A stretch of 19,030 nucleotides of DNA. Origin: Hyphochytrium catenoides. Taxonomy: Eukaryota; Sar; Hyphochytriomycetes; Hyphochytriales; Hyphochytriaceae. Shown here piece by piece: positions 1-9,900 of the stretch. The notes beneath the pieces are model-generated. The model searched no databases, was not told where the DNA came from, and saw only the letters and a list, made by a program, of their open reading frames with translations. The first letter of the stretch is position 1. The number at the start of each line of letters is the position of its first letter. The stretch spans positions 1 through 19,030 of the forward strand of contig FLMG01000323.1 in NCBI GenBank assembly GCA_900088475.1, written 5' to 3'. The translations under genes were made by a program, and so were the position numbers.

Positions 1-1330
1 CAGAACGTCAACATGATAGCTCACAGTTTACATTGCCCGACTTCATTGTGTGAGGATGCCTTTTCTTACGGAGCACACTGAGGGCTAGGCAGTACAGCAG
101 GATGGATGCCTTGTCTCAAAGACTGCAACACTCTTCCTGAGAACGCGACATACACTTGAGGTTCACAGCTTCCTATACTGTAGGGTAAAAAAAGTGGGCA
201 GTGACAGTGAGAAAGAGTGGACATGTGAGGATGCTCGGCCAAGAGTTTGGTCGTCTGTATTAGGAACTGACAGGCCAACGCGTGAGCCAAGGGTTCCATC
301 GTTCTTGGTACTTGTAGAAAAGGAGGGAAGAAAGGGGTGAAAAAAGATGAGGGTCTTTGGTAGTGGTCCCTACCCACCGTGTCCAAAGCTATAGATAGGC
401 CAGTATTCCAACCAGCCTACCCATCCGTCAGAACGGAAATTTATATCGTAGGATTCAAAAGCTGCTGCTGCTTCACGGTTCTTTTCAGGTCTGTTATGAC
501 CGCAGCTCTTGCAAAATACCTTCCAGTAGAAACGTAACGGGAATTATCATAATTATTCCGCATCAAGAGACTGCCTCCATCATTATCAGACCCAAGCCCA
601 AAAAGACCCACAATCATCACCACCCTCCACCATGAAATCTTTCCTGCGTCTTCAATGGAAATATTACCCTTTGTGTAATAATAGTCTCTACTGCCTGGAA
701 ATCTTTCCTTGGAAAGGAAAAGCTTGAGGATTTATTCAGTGCCTGCCACATACCCCTCTCCACATGTGTGGGAGGATAGAGAAAGGGCACATTGACAAGT
801 GCTTTCTAAGATCTAACTAAGATCATGATTGCGTCTTCGTCTGCTCGATGATGATGATGATGGGGAGGCAGGACCTTTGGTTTAAAATTACTCCGTAGCT
901 GCCAACACAGAGGCGAATGTGAACGTGGCTGAGAGCGACCATCAACTCGTCATCTTAGGCTCTCGATCACCCCTTCCTCAATATGAATGCACGCCCAGAT
1001 GTCGAACATACACCTTCTATTTTCCTCATTAATGCTGTTCTATGTCAGAATGTCAGAAAAAGCGGCGATGAACGATCACACAGCTTCATGGGTCTCTGCT
1101 TGGCTCCAACGCTATCGCAAAACTGATTTGTCCGGTCTCAATAGCAATTGTCGTTCAATAGTAGAACTTCAGTAGAGGTTTGCCTACACGGGAAAACAAG
1201 TTGCATTCAGCATCCAACTTGAACTCTTTGCTTATCCTGATAGCTGATGATAGCTCTCGATGACCCTACTGATTTTGTAGTTCAACCAGAGACAACCATC
1301 ATTTAGCGGCATGTAGACCTTTGACCGCTG

Positions 1331-1474
1331 ATGGGTCAACAAATTCCTCCTCAGTTTTCGCGAGTAGAGGTGTTTCGAAGTGCTGATATGCTTTTCCATT
1401 CTGGGAAGGTTGAACAGAATGTTCATCTTCTGGCCCAGAAAGTTCCAGATTATTACTCTGCAATTATTAGTTAA
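1331..1474 (+). other. short protein-like ORF, 47 residues, possible exon or relic
   Basis: An ATG-initiated frame of 47 codons. Its composition looks more like a real soluble protein than its neighbours do: it is mixed hydrophobic and charged, with local motifs such as SADMLFHSGK and VHLLAQKVPDYY. I do not recognise a family. A minus-strand frame of 90 codons covers the same bases (1232-1504) and is an equal alternative. No splice partners were convincingly found. It may be chance, an isolated exon or a decayed gene. Confidence 0.15.
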
Positions 1475-2789
1475 GAGACAGTTGGCAGAAAACGATGAAC
1501 GCATTGATCAGGATTATTAGCACGCAAGCACCAGGTCCCTCTCTTCTTCTCTGCATTGACTCAGTGCTTTCACTCTCCCGTCGCGCTCGCCATCCATCAA
1601 AGGAGCATTCCAATAATATATTGATGGGTACTGCGAGTGGCTTCATATATGTTTAATTAGACGCTGGGCTCAGGGAGGGGAGAGAGCCACTATCGCAGCG
1701 ATAACAACCGCTATTTTTAGTTATGGCAACAAGGGAAGGTTAGCATAATACATGCGTTATCTTGTTGCTATCTAGAGTGGGCCCTGACTACCTTTGCTTC
1801 AAAACAAGGGTCATCTGGCGCCGATCCGTCCCTCTCAACTTCGTCGCGCCGCATTAGGACAGATGTCAAAGTGTTCATCATGTCAGAAGAAAGAGGCTGG
1901 CTAAAGAACTTCACGACGCGGCGGTCTGTTGCCTTTCGGTAGTTAAGAGTGTTCAGGCACCCGCAAGAAGAGACGGATTCTGGTCACTTGCGTAAATAAG
2001 CGCTGCTAAAGACTTTGTCTTGTTAGGGGAAGCTACATAAACACAGAGACGCCGAGGTGTTGCTTATCCTCACCGGGGGTGATGAAGGACATCAACGCGG
2101 CTTTCTTCCTGAAGAAATCTGAGTTAAGTCATGGTAAGGAATGAGAAAAAGATAGCGCGACAGCAGCCGTGTGGTGAACGCCGTGCCCTTAACGGAATGG
2201 TTCCTATTTATCTCGTACGGCCACTGCGTTTCCGGGTTTGCATCTGTGTCGGCCATTCCTCCACGGTACAACAGCAAACGGTCAACAAAGGGGTCCCTAT
2301 ACCTTAACTACTTGTCTAACGTTCTACAAGCTGTGTATCTATGCCACACAAGGGAGTCCCCTTTCACACAGCAGAGAAATCTCAGCGATGTTCCAGGAGA
2401 ATGACTTCACCCCGGAAGTCAGAGACAGAGACACTCAAGCGACTTGTCCGTGTGCACGCCAGGACCTCAGTCCATCGAATGAAGCAACTTGCCCTTGCTT
2501 TCAAACTGATTTGGAGCTCATCATAGCGACTTCAATGACTTAGGGCAGCAATAAGGCATTCAATCAACTGAGAAGGCGCAGCTTTCACACCACTCATTCC
2601 GGCTCTCCGCTGCTTGCAGCCTTCACTCTGGTCCCACTCTCTTTATAAATTTTATTGTCATGCTATCTCTTAGTGCCTGATCTCCCTCTTCTGGCCTCTA
2701 CCACTGCTGTTGCTCCTCGTAGTAATGCTAACACGAAGAGGGAGCTGGCAGCAACAAACCTCTGGCAAACACTATAGAAAGGGCCGTTT

Positions 2790-2808
2790 CGCTAACGAGC
2801 CGTTAGCG
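2790..2808. repeat. perfect 8-bp inverted repeat with 3-nt loop
   Basis: CGCTAACG, then AGC, then CGTTAGCG. The arms are exact reverse complements. It lies about 250 bp upstream of the first RP2-like gene. It could be a binding site for a dimeric factor or chance; nothing else supports a function. Confidence 0.4.
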
Positions 2809-2985
2809 TCCCGTCGTGAAAGGAAGCAATGAGCAGCCAACAGACAAAGCGCAGCCAAGAGCCATCAATGAGCTCTTCTTGCGCGACTAGCTCAGCGCCG
2901 CCACGCATCTCCGCGCCAGCCCGCTGACTATGGTAGGATTGATAAGCTCATGAGCGAGTGCCAGGCGAAGCGTGAGCTGGGAATA

Positions 2986-2994
2986 CTTATAAGC
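2986..2994 (+). promoter_or_regulatory. possible TATA-like element
   Basis: A TATAA core (2988-2992, inside CTTATAAGC) lies about 70 bases before the ATG at 3063, a reasonable distance for a core promoter with a short leader. It is the only such match in the proximal upstream region. The call rests on sequence and spacing alone. Confidence 0.25.
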
Positions 2995-3062
2995 AAGCTC
3001 ATATTTGAGGACATCTTGAGGGTTTTGGGGCGAAAGATCGAGGATAGAACGCGGATAGAAAG

Positions 3063-4506
3063 ATGAGCGCGAAGAAGTTCGTCGCTTCAGATGGTAAAGA
3101 GTTCAGTAGTAGGGATGAGTGGAGGAAGTACGAGTTTGCTTTGCGCTACACGGTGAAGAACAAGACCAATGAGAAAGTGGTCAGACACCCAGGAGAAATT
3201 GACGGGTAACCTTTGAGTCGATGACCCATAAGCTCATGGAGTCTGTGACTGACTTAGCATAACATATGTTGATATCTTGGTGCAGACAACCTTTCGACCT
3301 TCAGGATTTGGATGGCTGCGAAGTGTTGCTACTTGACCACTGCGACCAGGTTCAAGTTGATAACGTTAAGAATAGCAGGCTCTTTATAGGTGTGTCCGAT
3401 ACAACTCTTATGAGAGCCGTCGCGTACTCACCTCGAGTTCCTTCGCATCAGGACCTTCTTCTGAGAGTGTCTTCATTAGGGATTGTGCTAACTGCACCGT
3501 CACTGTGGCATGGTACGTCTTCTCCTCTCGCTGGTGCCGTCTCGAGGCTGAATACACTGACGCTTGTCCTTCACTGCCATCCACGTTCGCTACTCTAGCA
3601 AGCAGTTGAGGACTCGGGATTGCCATAATCTGACTTTATACCTCTATTGCATGACGGATCCTATCATCGAGACATCCGATGGGATTCAGGTGGCTCCTTT
3701 CAACGGTAGCTTTCCCAAGCTTGACATGGTAACACGCCCTATCCTATCCAAACGCATTGTCAGCCCTTCTAAAAGTTTCTCTTGCTCCACTACAGTGCTT
3801 TACCGCAGCTCGGCTGGATCCCAGAAACAATCATTGGCAGAACGTCTATGACTTCAATGATGAACAAAAGACGGGAAAGAACTGGAAAATCATACGTAAG
3901 GAATCCGTCTAGCAAGATAGATCCTTACAATCTCTTAGCCATTGTCCTTTATAGCTAAACCAGAGCGGGAACAGACTTGGGTCGTCCCTTTCGCGGAGGG
4001 AGCCGCAGGCAAAGATGAATGCATTAATCCTGTCCCAGAAGATGCCGTCTCAACTACCACTGAGGAACAACTACAGGGCTTGACAACTTATGCAATCAAA
4101 CGGTCCCATAAAGAAGGTATCTGGGGTTTCAATGTATTGACCACGCTTCTCCAATCATAATGCTCAATTCCGTTCCGCAGAGCTTCTGGAGTCCAAACAG
4201 GAACATCCACTACCTCCCTCCAAGGCTCCTGCTTCAATGCCGCCCACAATTCCCATCCCGAAGCAAGCAGTACTGTCACAGGCCAAGCCAACGCCATCAA
4301 CAGACGTGGAGCAGGCTCTTCGGAGCTTCAAATGGCGAATAAAGTGGGCACCGAACCTAAGGCTTCTCTACGTCTTTTATCAGCTGGACCATGAGGCCAT
4401 TGAAGAAAGCCTTTATGCCAAGCTTGCTTCCTTTATGATGACAACCTGCAAGGTACTCCACCGAGCCAGTCAAGCTCTTGCGTCCAAGAAAATAAAAATT
4501 TGGTAA
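3063..4506 (+). CDS. RP2-like TBCC-domain protein, paralogue 1 (putative Arl3 GAP)
   Basis: Exons by eye: 3063-3205, 3286-3389, 3452-3512, 3599-3728, 3796-3895, 3955-4116 and 4181-4506; all phases join, giving 341 residues. The C-CAP/cofactor-C-like (TBCC) beta-helix spans roughly residues 45-190 and matches the retinitis pigmentosa 2 family. Landmarks are CKQLRTRDC (R107 at the Arg-finger position, equivalent to human RP2 R118), PIIET (E127, equivalent to E138, with the same 20-residue spacing), WQNVYDFND and NWKII. In that family the domain is a GTPase-activating protein for Arl3, which releases lipidated cargo in ciliary trafficking; that role here is inferred. The protein begins MSAKKF, so the N-terminal MG acylation motif of animal RP2 is absent. 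After the TBCC domain comes a proline-rich linker and an unrecognised C-terminal region. The 3' end is the weak part: the stop at 4504-4506 sits on a GTAAGC donor-like site, so further exons up to a stop at 4882-4884 are possible. Confidence 0.8.
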
Positions 4507-5024
4507 GCCTGAAACTGCATGTGTTCATCGTGTCAGGTCTAAGGGCCATCGCCTTTGTTGCTGTCAATAGGTGGGACCCTGTGGTCGAGAAAGACAGGAC
4601 AAGATTAAGTATGCGGCTCCAGTCTACTGACGAACAGTTAGCAGGACTTATCTTAGTCCCAGATGAATTTGTTGCATGTCGACAGATATCCTTATCCACG
4701 ATGCTTTGTCATTCTCTCTGCTTTCCTCGCTACAAATTATGCTTATCCTAATGTGTCTTAACTCCCACACGGCATGGAGGCAGTGGCCCATCCAATTGTA
4801 CCTGCAGGCAATAGCGAATTCGTTGAGATCTCATCCTTTGAGGCACCGCCAATGTCAGTTGCAGTTGCTAACCTTCCCCTCTGAGCTTTAATCGATTGTC
4901 TTTTTAAAATGGCTAACTCTGCTCCTATTGCCTTCCCTCCTTCGAAACTTTTCACCTAAGCTCTCTCTTTCCTTCCGCCCGACTTCAGTTTTGCAAGATA
5001 TTGTCTTCCTTCCTTACTCTTACG
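4507..5024 (+). other. inter-paralogue region with possible 3' exons of paralogue 1
   Basis: If the donor at 4503 is used, an acceptor at 4542-4543 opens a frame reading AIAFVAVNRWDPVVEKDR and beyond. A further exon beginning at 4784 could end in a protein-like tail (EFVEISSFEAPP, MSVAVANLPL) with a stop at 4882-4884. The connecting splice sites are weak, so this is not included in the gene model. The remainder up to the ATG at 5025 would serve as promoter of the second paralogue and shows no other feature. Confidence 0.3.
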
Positions 5025-6489
5025 ATGACCAATTATCGGCATTTCCCTAGGCTGATTGACACTGAGGGGCGCATCTTACCGGAGGTTGAGGACATGGAGC
5101 CCGCCCTTGCATCATATATCAGCCAGCTAGCACTTATGCTTGACGCTTTCGCCCTTCAGCACGGAATAGTAGAAGACTCCTCAAACTCGGAGATCGACGA
5201 GGCAGGGCCCGTTTCAGTTCCAAGTTCCACTCAAGCCTCTCAACAATCTGAGGCTGCTCATGCTCTTGACAGTAGTTCACGCGAGAGGCTCGCCCATGGC
5301 ATGCAACCTCAGAAAGAGCTTAGCTTCCAAGGTACGTGACGAAGTCTCTCTGTCCTACCTAAACACGAACGTCAAGAGGTTTCTTCCGTTCAACTTTCGC
5401 AGCAGGCAGAGGACAGGATGACGACAAGAAGAAAGCAGCAAACCAGATACCTAAAGCAAATGCGTCTTCGACGGCCAAGCAGTTCGTCGCTTCTGATGGC
5501 AAAGCGTTTGACAGCCGGGACGCATGGCGTAAGTACGAGTTTGAGCTAAAGTACACATTCAGGAACAAAACAGACCAGAAACTAGTCCGTTATCCAGGGG
5601 ATGTCGATGGGTAAGGGCATTCAGTTGTACCTCTCACTCACTCCCCCTTTCCAGTCTAGCACGGTATCTTCCTTTCCTCTTACCGCTCTTCACATGTTTA
5701 TGTGTACTCGACCTCATTTTGCAGCTGCTTTACTGCTTCTGAACTCCGATTGACATCACCTCAGCATGGACACAATAACTCATCTCGACTCTCTTGGCGG
5801 AAATCATGACATGCCTTTCTTATAGGCAACCTTTCGACATAGCCGATATCAAGAACTGTGAAGTGCTGCTGCTGGACCATACAGACCAAGTACAGGTGGA
5901 CAATGTGGAAAATAGTACTCTCTTCATTGGGCCATCCTCTGAGTCCGTCTTCTTGCGGAGCTGCTCGGACTGCGTACTTACTATTGCGTGGTAAGAAGCT
6001 GAAGGAGAGGTAGATCTGGAATCATGTGGTTAAAAAGCGTGCCCGTTCTTTCTAGCAAGCAACTGCGAACACGTGACTGTAAGAACCTAGAGATCTACCT
6101 CTACTCCCAGACAGACCCGATTATCGAGACTTCTAGCAATATGCGCTTTGCTCCCTTCAATGGAGCGTACAATGGATTACGTGAGGTACACTCTAAGCTG
6201 GAAACCTGAACGCTTGCTCCCAATGTAACTCTTTTACATGTGCGACCTTCCCCAGACATTTCGACTGGCACAGCTGGACCCTAACAACAACCATTGGCAA
6301 GCAGTTTACGACTTTAACGACGAGATGAAGACAGGGATCAACTGGCGTCTCCTGGCGGTAGAAGAACGACGTCCTCAATGGACTGTGGACGTACCTAACG
6401 CTGTTGAAGAGTGCATGAACCCTGTACCCGCTGAAGCTGTTTCAACCACCACCCTAGAGCAACAAGAAGGCAAAGCAGGGAAAGGGTGA
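5025..6489 (+). CDS. RP2-like TBCC-domain protein, paralogue 2 (putative Arl3 GAP)
   Basis: Exons: 5025-5331, 5403-5610, 5826-5990, 6056-6185 and 6256-6489; frames join to give 347 residues. I chose the first ATG of the long exon (5025); the frame upstream is open to a TTG only. About 130 N-terminal residues, acidic and Ser/Gln-rich, have no counterpart in paralogue 1. The TBCC domain follows, with QPFDIADIKNCEVLLLDH, CKQLRTRDC (R231 as Arg finger), PIIET (E251), FAPFNG and WQAVYDFND. Spacing of the two catalytic-type residues matches human RP2. The two copies look about two-thirds identical over the shared domain, indicating tandem duplication. No MG acylation motif is present. The stop at 6487-6489 overlaps a GTGAGG donor; splicing to 6550 would replace the tail with a proline-rich end (SPPPLPSPAP) stopping at 6602-6604, which resembles the proline-rich linker of paralogue 1. 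Confidence 0.82.
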
Positions 6490-6993
6490 GGTTTATTTTT
6501 TCTTTCATTAGACTATGCATCCCTTACTGTCTCTTTACACTACTCCAAGGGCACTTTCCCCACCACCCTTACCATCACCGGCACCCTTATCTCTGCGACG
6601 CTGACTCCTTCGTCCCTCATGATAGCTCCAGAATGCAATCCTTTTCACTATCAACCTCCCAGAAGGAAGCTGAAGTTCTTTTGTCAGAGCCCACGTCAAG
6701 CTCGTAACAGTTGCCCACTAACGAGAGTCCATTTGACTTGGACCCACGGATGTTTGCCAAGTCTATATCGTACACTTCCTTTACCGTTCCCTTACTCTTT
6801 TACGTCCCTTGAGGAAAGAGATATGGCGAGATGAAAAGTAAGCGGCGTGGTGTAGGACCTCATGGAATGGGATAGCCCTATTGCAGCAGAGTCACACCTA
6901 TTTCCTATGATTAGGACAAAGTAGGACAACGGGCATCAGAGATAGTAATATTAAGTGAGCTGAGTCATCCTGCCTCCTCTTGCTCATTGTTAT
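6490..6993. other. convergent 3' intergenic region
   Basis: This stretch separates the end of the second RP2-like gene from the end of the minus-strand PPR gene. It starts with a pyrimidine-rich run ending in TTAG, which with the GTGAGG at 6486 could define an optional terminal intron of the upstream gene. Two short plus-strand frames extend to 6707 and 6834 but lack recognisable domains. Otherwise it should hold the 3' UTRs of both genes. Confidence 0.4.
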
Positions 6994-9900
6994 TCAGTGG
7001 CGATCTTCGATAGGAACCAATGCTTCCTGTCTGGGAAAGCGCACCCTGCTGGTTAAAGGCTGGTATGCCCGTTTGAGCTTCTGAGTAAATTGATGAACTC
7101 CGTCTTCCTTGCCTGCCATGCGGAAGAGCTGCCGTATCAGGAGATTAACCTTCAAAGTTGGCTCAATTTTTTCCTCCTTCATCGAGAATATAATAGGATG
7201 TACCCCTTCTGGCCTGCCAGCCTGAATGTAGGCGCGAGCCAGAATCTCGTAAGTCGTCGCATCTGGTGATAATTTAGCCCTGCGTGCCAAGCGAATGTAC
7301 TCGTTTACTTGTTCTACATCTCCAGCCTCGCTGTGTGCCTTCATGGCATAGTTGAAGGTCTGAATGGATACATGATGCGCCTTCAAGGCAGCGAACAACA
7401 TTTTCTCAGCTTCTTTCACTGCCCCCGCCATGCCGAGGCCAAACAGGAGAACCCCAAGGAGGTCGGGTGATTCCAAGGCACCTGCATCAGAGAACTTTCT
7501 AAGCATTGCTCCAAAATTGATCTCCTCTCTTTGCTCACGGTCATGACAGTAGTGCTCAATTAAACTCCGGAAGGGCTTCAGCGTTCCTTTCTCGCACGCC
7601 GACTCCACCACTTCAAGCGCTTGCTGATGCTTACCAGCCTTCGCTAGGCTCAAAGCAACACTGGTCCAAGTGGAGGGGGTAAGATGAATGCCCATGCTCT
7701 CAAACTTCTTCATCTGCTCGCTAACTTTAGCAAGGTCGGAAGTATTGCACAAGCCGATAAGTTGGGCCCTATATACTTGATCTGGGACCGTTCCTCCGTC
7801 CGCTGCTATCCTCTCGATGAGCTCAGCTATAAGGTCGGACCTCCCAAACTTAGCATAGCCAGCTGACAAGGCCACAGATAGAGTTTGATCTTCGACAAGC
7901 TTATAGCCTTTGCCCTGCATTTGAGATAGCACTCGCGAGCAATCTGGGAAACGTCCTGCTTGAGCATATGTGGAAAGAAGTGGGCGATAGATCCACCGGC
8001 TCAATTGCAATCTGTGCCAGCTTCCTCTCGTTCTTGATTCCAGCAAATGACAGCCCTCCAGAAACAATGCTTCAACTGCTCCGATAGCCTGAACATCCGC
8101 ATAACCCTGCATAAGCCGGCCGTACATTTTGGCAGTGCGGGATGTGGCACCCACATCCTGTAGTATGGATTCTGCTCTCACAAAGTCCTCGTTCAGTGCG
8201 TAGTATTGGATCACCTCTTCCAAGGTGGAGGCGGTCATTGGAATGCCCTTACTTCCCATTATGGCAAGCTGTCTAGAAACATCGGCCGCATTTCCGCTTG
8301 CTAGAAAGGACATTAACCCACTATTCTCTGTATCATGTTGGAATGGTGTATTTGGTTCAGACGTAGTCTCTTGAAGAACTGCAGATCCGACAGCCGAATT
8401 GGCAGCTTCTTGTACAGCTGCGCCAATAGCTGATTTCTCTAATCCGAACCGCTGGCAGAGGAGATGAAGTAGGTGTGTCTTCAGCTCTTTGCTCTGGATA
8501 GTCCGTAAGACTTGGTCAACCCTCAAGTAGTCTCCCTTCGAAACTCCATCTACGACCGCTTCGAGCAGTCTGTCGGAATGCATAAGTTCACTGCCCCATC
8601 CATCTTTCCCACTTCTGAAATCTTGGGACACTATTCTTAGTTTGTCGTTAGCTTCGAGCATCTGCCGGACTTCTGGGACCATGATGGCCCTTAGCTGATT
8701 GGTATCAAGCCCTTCGCAGGCAGCTGTCATTACGGCAGAAGAGATGGGTACTCCAGCGAGGACAAAGAGCTTCAGTGCTTCAGCAGCAGCTTGGGATGCT
8801 GTCGACCTGGCCAGATGCCGGGCGAAGGAAGGATTCAGGAGGAGTACCTCGTCCTTTTTTATGAAGTCTTGGACAAGGAAGAGTGCCTCCTTCATATTTC
8901 CATTTTTCACAAAGGACAAGAGCATCCTTTGAGCCTGCGGCACGCCGATACTTAGCTTTAGAGCGCGCATTTTCTGCCAGTAATATCGGAATGACCGCGG
9001 TTGCCGTTGCCGTGCTACTGCCTGCAGAATGAGCTCAAAGGTTTCCTGGTCTGGAGCGCAACCCGTACCCTGCATCATGTCGAAGATCTCCCCAGCTTGC
9101 CTGAAGTTCCTAGCCTCTAAAGCTTTTGAAATAACTCGATTGTAAAGACTTGGTTTGGGCTCCATAGATTGCTCCACCATATGGTTGATCAAGCGAAGTG
9201 CTTCATCAATCTTATGCTCTCGAAGGTGACCCTCTACAAGAAGTTCGTAAGATCGCGCCGTAGGTGCAATGCCTGATTCCATCATCTCAGAGAAAAGCAG
9301 CTTGGCGTGGTTGGGTCTACTAAACTCAAAAGCCGCACTACAGAGGTCTTCATACATATCTCGACCGGGATAAATATCATGGTCCTCCTGCATCGTCCTT
9401 AGAAAGTGGTTGGCTATTGCCAAACTTCTGCTGGATTTGCCAGCATGACGAAAAAATACTGCATAACAGTCGCGGTCTATCCCTGCAGGGTAAGATGCAA
9501 ACTCTTTCAGAAGTTTGGCAGCAACGGCAGCATCCATTTTCTCGTTCCCGTGAAGGTGGTGCTCCAAGATCAATTTGAAGACCTTTCGATTGACTAACCA
9601 TTTTCTCTCTCGGAAGTATGGCAAAAGGGTCTTCGTTACTTGTCTCTCATCTTTCCTGAGACGCGACTGAAGCAAACCACTTAGCAGCTTCTCAATGACA
9701 TGACTGTCCTCCAGCCAGGCCAGACTTGTGGAGTCCATCTGCGTAAGCACGTCTATTCCAGCTTGATATTCATGTCTCTTGATCGCCGCCTCGAAGAAGT
9801 TTTTGAACACTGCAGCTAGATCATACTGGCTACCGTTTACAGCCAGCATCATCTTTTGAAGCTTTTTGATCTCCTCATAGGTGATAGGAGCCGTTTCTGC

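Larger units (their letters stand above)
1..3062. other. 3.06-kb gene-free left flank
   Basis: I find no multi-exon gene with family resemblance here on either strand. Open frames are short, overlap each other and lack recognisable motifs. The stretch holds a GAT microsatellite near 847-862, a perfect 8-bp hairpin at 2790-2808, and a short plus-strand ORF at 1331-1474 that overlaps a 90-codon minus-strand ORF (1232-1504); neither could be assigned. The last 100 bases should contain the promoter of the RP2-like gene that starts at 3063. Confidence 0.6.

Noticed and set aside
703-716. Short palindrome CTTTCC-TT-GGAAAG and a nearby CACATGTG
   Set aside because: Arms are too short to be distinguished from chance.
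843-933. A second box C/D-like arrangement: GCTC, ATGATGA, about 70 nt, CTGA, GAGC
   Set aside because: The C box is part of a GAT microsatellite, the stem is only 4 bp, no host intron is visible and the sequence before the CTGA does not match any rRNA segment I know.
2079-2121. GTGATGA followed by CTGA motifs
   Set aside because: Spacing is too short for a C/D snoRNA and there is no closing stem.
5611-5825. Second long intron (215 nt), in RP2-like paralogue 2, checked for a snoRNA
   Set aside because: No RTGATGA box with a paired CTGA and closing stem was found.
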